This document shows, piece after piece, positions 1 through 6,519 of a stretch of 6,519 nucleotides of DNA. Made by a program: the position numbers and the translations under genes. A model generated the notes under the pieces. The model was not told the origin of the DNA. It did not search any database and was given only the letters and a program-made list of their open reading frames with translations. The stretch is taken from NCBI GenBank assembly GCA_913009765.1, contig CAJVYT010000251.1:1-6519 (forward strand), written 5' to 3'. The stretch is from an uncultured candidate division Zixibacteria bacterium (GTDB taxonomy: Bacteria > Zixibacteria > MSB-5A5 > GN15 > FEB-12). Numbering within the stretch: the stretch's first letter is position 1; the number at the start of each line of letters is the position of its first letter.

Positions 1-88
1 TACTGAGTAGCATTGCTGTCATGTTCGCATCGCACATCTCTTTTTTTCATCCTTTTTTTCACTCCTTTTTTTGTTTTTTTTTTTTTTT
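1..88. other. Non-genomic low-complexity tail (adapter read-through)
   Basis: This stretch precedes a full Illumina adapter and is dominated by long T runs (especially 41-88) with a short mixed-base segment at the far end. On the other strand it reads adapter, then poly-A, then noise. That is what an Illumina read gives after running through the insert and past the end of the adapter. It mirrors the A-rich tail at the other end of the contig. It should be trimmed. I see no gene or regulatory site in it. Confidence 0.9.
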
Positions 89-146
89 AATGATACGGCG
101 ACCACCGAGATCTACACTCTTTCCCTACACGACGCTCTTCCGATCT
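89..146 (+). other. Illumina TruSeq universal (P5) adapter, left end
   Basis: The 58 nt match the complete TruSeq universal adapter from memory, starting AATGATACGGCGACCACCGA and ending GCTCTTCCGATCT. It is technical sequence left in the assembly. It truncates the FemAB-like gene: on the minus strand the reading frame continues from the genomic Asp codon (147-149) into adapter, giving the artefactual peptide tail RSEERRVGKECRSRWSPYH. On the plus strand it encodes the familiar contaminant peptide MIRRPPRSTLFPYTTLFRS. Confidence 0.99.
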
Positions 147-728
147 ATCAGAATATTTTGGCGAGCGGTTATGTCTTTTCTCGGTCTGTTTCATAAGAGC
201 AATAAATTGTTCAAAATGTTTTTCTTTGTTAAACTTTTCAACTAATACATTTTCACGCTCAGCTTTTCTAATTTCAGACTGCAGTTTTTTATCAGGAGGC
301 TGCCAATCAGGTGATGACACATCTACAAGAGTCGTCTGACATTGTAAAATGTCATATCCTTCTGCTTTTGAAATTGAATTATAATAATCATATATAAACA
401 ACTTTTGGTATCCATAAGACAAAACAGCTTTATGTAATTCGTTTTTATATCTGCCAGCTTGAGCATTCTCTTTGGTAAAAATAGAGCTGTAACATCCATC
501 GGAAAGTGCCTGCATACGTTTTAATTTACCAACTCCAAATTCTACCGCAGGCAAAACAGCAACAATCTCATTATTTTCTTCCACAATCCAGTAGACAGCT
601 TTGCCCGACATGTATCTCCATAAGAACATAAAATTATATGAAGCAAAAAAAGAACCGCTGATAAGTGAATCTATTTCTATTTGTTGAGCAGGAGAAATAT
701 CAAAAAATGTTAAACGAGTTGCTTGCAT
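147..728 (-). CDS. FemAB/GNAT-like acyltransferase, N-terminal part (3' truncated by adapter)
   Basis: The 194 genomic residues look like the first part of a FemAB-like or BioF2-type GNAT acyltransferase. Known relatives transfer aminoacyl or acyl groups onto peptidoglycan precursors, polysaccharides or other small acceptors in the cytoplasm. Visible support is an N-terminal GNAT-like half (for example KAVYWIVEENNEIVAVLPAV, residues 43-62) followed by residues 149-164, LQSEIRKAERENVLVE. That matches the 'R-x-x-I-R-K-A-x-x-x-G-V-x-V' element typical of this superfamily, though Asn replaces the usual Gly. Family members are usually about 300-350 residues, so roughly a third is missing; the genomic part ends at Asp194. 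The ATG at 728-726 shares one base with the TAA of the upstream gene (TAATG), so translation is probably coupled. Substrate cannot be told. A different GNAT-fold family remains possible. Confidence 0.65.
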
Positions 729-2956
729 TAGTTACGTACCAGTAAAATTTTACCTTTACCTATGTTGCCGTTTTCATCTTTAACCAAGAAAAAATAGGCA
801 CCCGAAGCAACATCGTTCCCTTTGTCATTCTTCCCATCCCATGAATGGTTCACAGACATTGTAATAATATGTTCACCAGAAGAATTAAAAATTGAAACAT
901 TAGCAGAAAGACCATAATTAAATAATAGTTTATCGTCAGATGAGTTAATAATAAACGGATTAGGAAAAGCTATAACTTTTTCAATTTCAAAAACCGGTTT
1001 TCCTTGCAGCGATGATATAACTGAAAATCCTTTATCAGTTGCGACATAGACCTTACCGGTAAATTTATCAAAAGTAATATTTTGGATATAATCTGAAATC
1101 AATCCTGAATTAAAAGTTGTAAAAATTTCATAAGAACCGTCATCAGGGTTTCTTAGCCCTAAACCGTTTTGAGTGCCTATCCATAAATTCCCTCGGCTGT
1201 CAAATTCTAAGGCGGTAATATCGGAACTGATTTCATCGGGAAGGATTATATCTCTAAAAAAATCAATTCCTAAATCATAACGGGAGAGTCCAAAATTTGT
1301 TGCAGCCCATAATGCTCCATCAGGAGCATAGGCAACATCTCGAACCGAATTTGAAACTAATAGAGAATTTTCTCTTGTTAGGTGCCGACATATTTTTTGA
1401 GATATAAAAGGATTATCACCTACAGTACATTCATAGACACCATCGGACTCTGTTCCCACCGCAACTTTGCCTTCATCGTAATCTAATGAAGTTAAAAAAG
1501 TATTGGACAAACCATTCGTTACCCCGATAGAATCCCAACCGTTGATTGAATTAAGATTATTCATATCACCGATAGCAATGGGAAAATCGTTAGCTGCACG
1601 GTAGGATGTAAGATACACATATCTTCCGTCGGTATCCATACCGGTAGTATACACCCACCCTAATCCTGTAGGAGGATTATCAGAATTACCTCTAAGTGAA
1701 GAATTATTTTCATCATAATTTATTAGAGTCGTGTCATCTAAGACCCAAACACCTTTGCCCCAGGTTCCCATCCAAACTCTATCTAAAGAATCAATCATGG
1801 TCACGGTAGCATCTTGTCCCAACCCAAAATTAAAGTCTTCCCAAAGCAAACCTGATGATTGTGCAAAGGTTTTGTTATCAAATCCGCCATACATAGTCCC
1901 TTTACTGTCAACGGCAATATCGGAGACATCATTATTAGGCAACCCGCCCAGTTCATAATCGGCAACTATGAGATTATCAACTGTTATCAGACCATTTTTT
2001 TCACTTCCTACCCATTGATAATTATCAAAAGTTACTTCTGAGATCGGACTGACAGCCCCAACAGATGTTATTGATATTACAAAATCATTTAAGACATTGT
2101 AGAGAAAACCGTTATTAGCATCATCTGCCAAGACAACCAAAGTATCACCATGTAATGAAATATTTTGAAACGATGCTGTGCTTGAAAGCGTAATTTCTGA
2201 CAAATTCACATCCCCGAAATTATCAATATCAATTTTATAAAGACCGGTTCTGTTTAAAGCATACATTGAAGAGTTGACCGATACAATACTGACAAATTCA
2301 TTATTGTCTAAAAGAGCAAAATTACGAGTGCTTATTGTTGTCCAGTTTGATGGAGATTTCAACAACGAAAGATTTGAGTAATCTGCAAATGCAACCCCGT
2401 CAGATGTTGCCACCCAAATAGTATCATTTTGCAAAACAATATCATTTATTGACGGACTCGGATTCAAATCTCCAAACAAAGCATAACTGTCTTCAATCTG
2501 CCCGCCGTCGTTTACTTTTGAAAATAGAACAAGCCCCAATGAGGAGCCTATCCAAATATAGCTGTCATCATCTTTAAGAGTATGTAATGGGAAAAGATTA
2601 TTATTCAGATTGTCAAAAAAGAGAAACTGTTCAAATGTATTGTCAGACCATTTAATAAGTCTCCCAAAACCTGTAATCCATTTATCGCTGTTTGCATCTT
2701 GTATTATATCTGTGATATTATTTGTTCCCAGCCCATCAAGTTTTTGAAATGATATTGGCGAAGAGTCAAAAGATGAAAGGACAATCAGTCCGCCTGATGT
2801 TGCAATATACAAACTGTCATCAATGACTTTCAGGTTTCGCACTTCCTCATAAGAAGTATAATTTTCCCATTCAATTGCATCGACCGAAATCGACGACAAA
2901 AGTAAAAGCAGACAGACCGCAAATGCGATTATTTTATAATTTTTCGTATGAACCAT
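728..2956 (-). CDS. Secreted double beta-propeller protein with T9SS-type C-terminal domain (PorZ-like architecture)
   Basis: A 742-residue exported protein. Residues 1-27 form a signal peptide (KNYK n-region, IIAFAVCLLLLL core, likely cleavage after VDA), with no lipobox. Residues about 28-650 carry repeated two-component-regulator-type propeller motifs such as DDSLYIATSGGLIVLS, NDTIWVATSDGVAF, PDGALWAATNFGLSRYD and DSRGNLWIGTQNGLGL. I count about 14, enough for two seven-bladed propellers. Residues about 657-742 are a T9SS type A/FlgD-like sandwich with PNPF (665-668), WDGKND (706-711) and a terminal GKILLVRN. Known proteins of this layout include PorZ, a cell-surface part of the type IX secretion machine, but ordinary T9SS cargo also has propellers plus such tails, so the role is inferred. 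I chose the ATG at 2956 over the one at 2998 because it puts the signal peptide at the N-terminus; neither has a strong ribosome site. It overlaps lnt by 28 nt and ends in the TAATG that starts the next gene. Confidence 0.85.
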   Translation of the reverse strand: MVHTKNYKIIAFAVCLLLLLSSISVDAIEWENYTSYEEVRNLKVIDDSLYIATSGGLIVLSSFDSSPISFQKLDGLGTNNITDIIQDANSDKWITGFGRLIKWSDNTFEQFLFFDNLNNNLFPLHTLKDDDSYIWIGSSLGLVLFSKVNDGGQIEDSYALFGDLNPSPSINDIVLQNDTIWVATSDGVAFADYSNLSLLKSPSNWTTISTRNFALLDNNEFVSIVSVNSSMYALNRTGLYKIDIDNFGDVNLSEITLSSTASFQNISLHGDTLVVLADDANNGFLYNVLNDFVISITSVGAVSPISEVTFDNYQWVGSEKNGLITVDNLIVADYELGGLPNNDVSDIAVDSKGTMYGGFDNKTFAQSSGLLWEDFNFGLGQDATVTMIDSLDRVWMGTWGKGVWVLDDTTLINYDENNSSLRGNSDNPPTGLGWVYTTGMDTDGRYVYLTSYRAANDFPIAIGDMNNLNSINGWDSIGVTNGLSNTFLTSLDYDEGKVAVGTESDGVYECTVGDNPFISQKICRHLTRENSLLVSNSVRDVAYAPDGALWAATNFGLSRYDLGIDFFRDIILPDEISSDITALEFDSRGNLWIGTQNGLGLRNPDDGSYEIFTTFNSGLISDYIQNITFDKFTGKVYVATDKGFSVISSLQGKPVFEIEKVIAFPNPFIINSSDDKLLFNYGLSANVSIFNSSGEHIITMSVNHSWDGKNDKGNDVASGAYFFLVKDENGNIGKGKILLVRN

Positions 2957-4509
2957 TGTAATATGAATATACAGAATAAAATCAGAGTAATCAACCATGA
3001 GATATACCCTATAATATCTCCGTATTTCGTAAAAATAGATTTTTCCTCGAGTAAGTTAACTTTACTTTGTAATGCTGCGACTTCAAAAAGTTCCAATTTA
3101 TCACGAATCCGCCCATATCCGTCAACCACATACGTTAATCCTGAATTTGCTACCCGCACTCCCCACGAACGGTTTTCAATTGCCCGCGTAAGAAAGATAC
3201 GAGAATGCATGTAAATTCCGACCGATGACCCAAACCATGTATCATTGGTAACCGTCACCAAAAAGCTTGCTCCTTTTTGGATAGCATCACGGGAAAACTC
3301 GGGGAAAGTTGATTCAAAACAAATCAACACCGCATAACTATAATCAGGCATATCAAAAAGTTTGATTGAATCACCCGGATAAAAATCAGACCACCATTGA
3401 ACATCGTATGTTTTTATAAATGTGAGATATTTTTCAACAAAATCTTTTTTTAAAAACGGAAAATAATCCTGATACGGCACATGCTCGGAATAAGGTACCA
3501 ATTTTACTTTATCATACCGCTGTTCTAATTGACCTTGAGGATTAAACTGATAGACTGAATTAAAATATCTCTGCTTTTTATTTTTATAACCGGCACCTAA
3601 TGCACCAACCAACTGATACCCGCCGGATTTTTGGGCAATCTGCCCGATAACTTTCCGATACTCGGCATTATGTGATAAATATGTCGGTGCTGATGTTTCC
3701 GGCCAGATAAATAATTTCGGAATTGTATCGGCAGCGGTCTGTGCCAAAGAATCATACAAATGAAAAGAATGCCATTCATTTCCTTTAGCCCACTTGACTT
3801 CAATAGGAACTGAACCTTGCAAAAGGACAACATCTACTTTGCCGGGAATAGGATATTTCGGCATTACTATCCATCCATAAGAAACCAATCCGCCGATTAT
3901 AGCTACAGAGACTAAAAATGAAGTAACCTTTCTTTCGAGTTTAACTTCTTTTCGTAATAATTGCCAAAGTAAAATATTTACGACTATGATTAAAAAAGAA
4001 AGACCATGAACTGATGTTACCGAAACAATCTGCATTATTTTTAAATAATATGATTGGGTATATCCAATATCCGACCATGGAAAAGAAAACTCTGTAAGAG
4101 TCCTAAAATACTCAAGTCCCACCCACAGAAAAGGAAAAATGAACAATCCATAGATAGGTTTTATTCTGTATACTTTATTGTACATCCACAAAAGGACCGC
4201 AAAATATGATGCAAGCAGAAAGACCGCCCCAAACAGCCCCGGTACAGTCACCATGGAAATCCAGTAAATCAAGAAAAGATTTAAAAAAAATCCATAGAAA
4301 AATCCGGTTTTAAATGCTTCTTTAGATGATAGTTTTGAAAAAATTGCTATCGGGCGAACAAGAGCAATCCATGCTAAAAATCCAAAATAATCGGGATAGT
4401 ATGAAAGAGATAATACAAGCGCCCAAAGGATTAACTCAAATCGATAATTCCGAATAACTTTATCGGTAGGGACAAATATATTTATTATTTTTTTAAATAT
4501 TGCTTTCAG
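2929..4509 (-). CDS. lnt: Apolipoprotein N-acyltransferase (CTG start proposed)
   Basis: Lnt transfers an acyl chain from phospholipid to the N-terminal cysteine of diacylated lipoproteins, the last step of lipoprotein maturation in the inner membrane of diderm bacteria. From the proposed CTG start it is 526 residues, normal for Lnt. The order is an N-terminal bundle of hydrophobic segments (about 24-215), a nitrilase-type periplasmic domain (about 224-485) and a C-terminal membrane helix (about 500-522). The triad is visible: Glu271 (FIWPETSAP), Lys334 (YDKVKLVPYSEHVPY) and Cys397 (VLICFES), close to E. coli Glu267, Lys335 and Cys387. VTNDTWFG is also typical. The first ATG/GTG/TTG in frame is a TTG at 4272, but the 79 codons before it are open and read like the Lnt N-terminus (FLAWIALVRPIAIF, then TGFFYGFFLNLFLIYWISMV). 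The CTG at 4509 has AAGGGA six bases upstream and lies one base after the gpmI stop. Function is near certain; the exact start is inferred. Confidence 0.93.
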   Translation of the reverse strand: MKAIFKKIINIFVPTDKVIRNYRFELILWALVLSLSYYPDYFGFLAWIALVRPIAIFSKLSSKEAFKTGFFYGFFLNLFLIYWISMVTVPGLFGAVFLLASYFAVLLWMYNKVYRIKPIYGLFIFPFLWVGLEYFRTLTEFSFPWSDIGYTQSYYLKIMQIVSVTSVHGLSFLIIVVNILLWQLLRKEVKLERKVTSFLVSVAIIGGLVSYGWIVMPKYPIPGKVDVVLLQGSVPIEVKWAKGNEWHSFHLYDSLAQTAADTIPKLFIWPETSAPTYLSHNAEYRKVIGQIAQKSGGYQLVGALGAGYKNKKQRYFNSVYQFNPQGQLEQRYDKVKLVPYSEHVPYQDYFPFLKKDFVEKYLTFIKTYDVQWWSDFYPGDSIKLFDMPDYSYAVLICFESTFPEFSRDAIQKGASFLVTVTNDTWFGSSVGIYMHSRIFLTRAIENRSWGVRVANSGLTYVVDGYGRIRDKLELFEVAALQSKVNLLEEKSIFTKYGDIIGYISWLITLILFCIFILQWFIRKIIK

Positions 4510-4510
4510 A

Positions 4511-6040
4511 TCAATTCCCTTTTGTAATGAGAGATTTCCCTGTCATTTCGGACGGTTGTGACAATTTGAGAATTTCAAGAACAGTCGGAGCAACATCGGC
4601 TAAGACACCGCCACTGCGAAGTGAAATTTCTCCAAGTGAACCGGTTGAATCATACAGTACAAACGGAACTAAATTTGTCGTATGTGCTGTCCATGGACCG
4701 CCTGTTTCCGGGTTTATCATCATCTCGGCATTACCGTGGTCGGCAGTTATTAAAGCGACACCTTTTTGTTCCGTAACAGCTTTTATAATTTCGCCAAGCC
4801 CTCTATCGACAGCTTCAACTGCTTTTTTAGCCGCTTCAAAAATACCGGTATGCCCTACCATATCACAATTGGCAAAATTTATCAAAATAAAATCAAACTC
4901 ATTTGAATTTATTCTTTTCACAACCTGCGAGGTAACTTCAGGAGCTGACATTTCCGGCTGTAAATCATACGTTGCTACTTTTGGAGATAGTATCATATCA
5001 CGGACTTCTCCCTTAAACGGCTGTTCAACACCGCCGTTAAAAAAGAAAGTTACATGAGCATATTTTTCAGTTTCGGCAGTACGAATCTGTTTCATATCGG
5101 CAGATTCCAACACCGCACCTAAAATATTTTTATGTTTTAATTTACCGTAGGCAACTACCGCTTCGGTTAATGAAATATCATAGTTGGTCATTGTAACAAG
5201 ATGTATATTCGGATGACTGCGAACTTCATACCCCTCAATTTTGTGACCGGTCAACATATAAGCCAACTGTCTGGCTCTGTCGGCTCGAAAATTGAACATG
5301 ATACAAAGGTCATTATCTTTGACAATGCCGTCAGGGTCAACTACCACAGATTCGATAAATTCATCGGTTATATTATTATCATAAGAATCTTGAATTGCGT
5401 GTAGAGGATCATCGGCTTGTTTGCCTTTAGCGTTTACAAAAGAATCAAAGGCTTTATCCATCCGTTCCCATCGTTTGTCGCGATCCATACCGTAATACCG
5501 TCCACAAATTGATGCAACTTTCCCAAGTCCAATTTCATCAAATTTTTTGAGAGCTTCCTGCATATACTTAATTCCACTTGTTGGAGAGGTATCACGACCG
5601 TCCATAAACGCATGCAAATATAATTTGGTAACATTCTTTTGTTTGGCAAGTTTTACTAAAGCATAAAGATGGTCTAATGAAGAATGTACTTTGCCGTCGG
5701 AGAGCAGTCCAAACAAATGCACCACATTGCCGTTTTTGGCAGCTTTTTCCATTGGAACTGTGAATGCTTCGTTTTCAAAAAAATCACCATCATCAATTGA
5801 TTTATCTATACGAGTTATATCTTGGTAGACAACTCTTCCGGCACCTAAATTTAAATGCCCGACTTCCGAGTTCCCCATCTGTCCCTTAGGAAGTCCAACT
5901 GACGGACCGGAGCCATCAATGAGAGTATGCGGACAGGTTGCGATGAGTTTATCAAAATTTGGTTTGTAAGCTGCAGCAACAGCATTATCAGGCAGAGCTT
6001 CTCTGTGTCCGAAACCGTCTAAAATACAAAGGAGTACCAT
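4511..6040 (-). CDS. gpmI: 2,3-bisphosphoglycerate-independent phosphoglycerate mutase
   Basis: GpmI interconverts 3- and 2-phosphoglycerate in glycolysis and gluconeogenesis, using two metal ions and a phosphoserine intermediate in the cytoplasm. The 509 residues are full family length. All expected active-site positions can be read: Asp8 (ILDGFG), the phosphorylated Ser58 (MGNSEVGHLNLGAGR), His119 (KVHSS), Asp150 (DGRDTSP), Arg181 and Arg187 (GRYYGMDRDKRWER), Arg252 and Arg255 (FRADRARQL), Lys326 (TEKYAHVTFFFNGG), Asp393 and His397 (ANCDMVGHTG), Asp434 and His435 (TADHGNAEMM), and His453 (WTAHTTN). Each is offset by a few residues from the Geobacillus enzyme because the N-terminus is a little short, beginning directly at MVLLCILDGFG. 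The ATG at 6040 follows the purM stop by 4 nt; only a weak GTTGGTG precedes it, so coupling to purM is likely. The gene ends in TGA at 4513-4511, just before lnt. Confidence 0.98.
   Translation of the reverse strand: MVLLCILDGFGHREALPDNAVAAAYKPNFDKLIATCPHTLIDGSGPSVGLPKGQMGNSEVGHLNLGAGRVVYQDITRIDKSIDDGDFFENEAFTVPMEKAAKNGNVVHLFGLLSDGKVHSSLDHLYALVKLAKQKNVTKLYLHAFMDGRDTSPTSGIKYMQEALKKFDEIGLGKVASICGRYYGMDRDKRWERMDKAFDSFVNAKGKQADDPLHAIQDSYDNNITDEFIESVVVDPDGIVKDNDLCIMFNFRADRARQLAYMLTGHKIEGYEVRSHPNIHLVTMTNYDISLTEAVVAYGKLKHKNILGAVLESADMKQIRTAETEKYAHVTFFFNGGVEQPFKGEVRDMILSPKVATYDLQPEMSAPEVTSQVVKRINSNEFDFILINFANCDMVGHTGIFEAAKKAVEAVDRGLGEIIKAVTEQKGVALITADHGNAEMMINPETGGPWTAHTTNLVPFVLYDSTGSLGEISLRSGGVLADVAPTVLEILKLSQPSEMTGKSLITKGN
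4516..4521 (-). promoter_or_regulatory. Ribosome binding site for the lnt CTG start
   Basis: On the minus strand the bases AAGGGA sit six bases before the CTG at 4509-4507, inside the last codons of gpmI. Spacing and purine content fit a Shine-Dalgarno site. No better-placed site serves the TTG at 4272: the bases before that codon are T-rich (TTTTTTTTAAATCTTTTC). This supports the longer lnt. An ATT at 4515 in the same frame is too close to this site to be the start. Confidence 0.6.
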
Positions 6041-6044
6041 AATA

Positions 6045-6401
6045 TTACACCAACTTTACTGTTTTATCACCCTTGGTGATTGTGCCAATAGTAAATACTT
6101 CTTCGCCGACAGCTTTAATATCTGCTGTGACAGCATCGGCATCATTTTTATCAACTACTAAAATATACCCGATTCCCATATTAAAAGCAGAATAAATATC
6201 AACAGGGTCAATGTTACCAATTTCTTTTAAGAAATTAAAAAGTGGATTTATTTCGCCCCAGCTGTTTTTTTCGATAACGGCGGTCATATTTTCAGGCAGA
6301 ACTCTTTTTAAATTACCCGGGATTCCACCACCTGTTATATGTGCCATACCGTGAATGTCATGTTTTTCCAAAAGAGGATGTATAAGCGAACTGTAACATT
6401 T
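6045..6401 (-). CDS. purM: Phosphoribosylformylglycinamidine cyclo-ligase (AIR synthetase), C-terminal part (5' truncated by adapter)
   Basis: PurM closes the imidazole ring of FGAM with ATP to give aminoimidazole ribonucleotide, step five of purine synthesis, in the cytoplasm. Only the last 118 residues are present, about a third of the usual 330-350. They contain the highly characteristic HITGGGIPGNLKRVLPENM and, after a Trp-rich link (NSWGEINPLF), the YSAFNMGIGYILVV segment, both hallmarks of the PurM C-terminal domain; the protein ends TKGDKTVKLV. The first genomic codon is AAA (6401-6399). The open frame continues upstream, but only through adapter and the A-rich tail, so any start there is false. 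It is the first visible gene of the minus-strand cluster and lies 4 nt before gpmI. Confidence 0.96.
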   Translation of the reverse strand, partial: KCYSSLIHPLLEKHDIHGMAHITGGGIPGNLKRVLPENMTAVIEKNSWGEINPLFNFLKEIGNIDPVDIYSAFNMGIGYILVVDKNDADAVTADIKAVGEEVFTIGTITKGDKTVKLV

Positions 6402-6459
6402 AGATCGGAAGAGCGTCGTGTAGGGAAAGAGTGTAGATCTCGGTGGTCGCCGTATCATT
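6402..6459 (-). other. Illumina TruSeq universal (P5) adapter, right end
   Basis: The 58 nt are the exact reverse complement of the copy at 89-146, beginning AGATCGGAAGAGCGTCGTGT and ending CGCCGTATCATT. It is technical sequence and cuts off the 5' part of purM. Together the two copies form a perfect but artificial terminal inverted repeat. Confidence 0.99.
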
Positions 6460-6519
6460 AAAAAAAAAAAATAAAAGGAGAACAAAAGAAAAAAAAAAAA
6501 TAAAAAACACACTATACAC
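6460..6519. other. Non-genomic A-rich tail (adapter read-through)
   Basis: A poly-A run directly after the adapter end, decaying into A-rich noise. This is the usual signal when an Illumina read continues past the end of the molecule. It mirrors the T-rich stretch at 1-88. No feature is supported here. Confidence 0.9.

Larger units (their letters stand above)
147..6401 (-). other. Probable single operon: purM-gpmI-lnt-propeller-femAB-like
   Basis: All five genes run the same way with almost no spacing: 4 nt between purM and gpmI, 1 nt between gpmI and lnt, a 28-nt overlap of lnt with the propeller gene, and a 1-nt TAATG overlap before the FemAB-like gene. No gap is long enough to hold a promoter or a hairpin terminator. 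The operon runs off both ends of the insert, so its promoter and first and last genes are unseen. The grouping joins central metabolism with envelope functions, which may mean shared growth-linked expression only. Confidence 0.75.

Noticed and set aside
21..245. Small plus-strand open reading frame of 74 codons
   Set aside because: It is made mostly of T-rich noise and adapter (MIRRPPRSTLFPYTTLFRS) and then runs antisense to the FemAB-like gene.
2957..2998. Upstream ATG at 2998 as start of the propeller protein
   Set aside because: It would add 14 residues ahead of the signal peptide and enlarge the overlap with lnt to 70 nt; the ATG at 2956 gives a normal signal peptide. The choice is not certain, since neither ATG has a strong ribosome site.
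4273..4510. A 238-nt intergenic region between gpmI and lnt
   Set aside because: It is open in the lnt frame and encodes Lnt-like membrane segments, so it belongs to lnt rather than being non-coding.
4500..5057. Plus-strand frame of 185 codons antisense to gpmI
   Set aside because: GpmI on the other strand is full length with every catalytic residue. The antisense frame shows no recognisable domain and is a shadow of gpmI codon use.
89..6459. A perfect 58-bp inverted repeat at the two ends, as in a transposon or linear element
   Set aside because: The repeat is the Illumina TruSeq universal adapter with read-through tails outside it, and the genes between are housekeeping genes with no transposase.
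6460..6519. A-rich tail as a promoter UP element or poly-A tail
   Set aside because: It lies outside the adapter and is sequencing read-through.

Overview
The window is a metagenome- or draft-assembly contig. A genomic insert of about 6.25 kb (positions 147-6401) is flanked on both sides by the complete 58-nt Illumina TruSeq P5/universal adapter, in opposite orientations (89-146 and 6402-6459). Outside the adapters are low-complexity T-rich (1-88) and A-rich (6460-6519) tails, which look like sequencer read-through past the end of the library molecule. Nothing outside 147-6401 should be read as biology.

The insert is AT-rich and almost entirely coding, with every gene on the minus strand. 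In transcription order (right to left) they are: the C-terminal part of purM (AIR synthetase, purine synthesis; 5' end cut by the adapter), gpmI (cofactor-independent phosphoglycerate mutase, glycolysis), lnt (apolipoprotein N-acyltransferase), a secreted two-propeller protein with a type IX secretion (T9SS)-type C-terminal domain, and the N-terminal two thirds of a FemAB/GNAT-like acyltransferase (3' end cut by the adapter). Junctions are 4 nt, 1 nt, a 28-nt overlap and a 1-nt TAATG overlap. This points to one transcript with translational coupling, and no internal promoter or terminator was seen.

The secreted protein's PNPF...WDGKND...GKILLVRN tail is the sorting-domain type of the Bacteroidota/FCB superphylum (Bacteroidota, Marinimicrobia, Cloacimonadota and relatives), and lnt implies a diderm envelope. 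An uncultivated FCB-group bacterium is the best guess; the exact phylum cannot be fixed from this sequence alone. TGA ends gpmI, consistent with the standard code.

Two points change the annotation a naive caller would give. First, lnt almost certainly starts at a CTG codon at 4509, not at the TTG at 4272; this restores 79 residues and the first membrane segments. Second, the large secreted protein has about 14 propeller-blade motifs plus an uncleaved-looking T9SS-type tail, the same overall architecture and size as PorZ of the T9SS, so a PorZ-like role is worth testing. No convincing new defence, mobile or RNA system was found.
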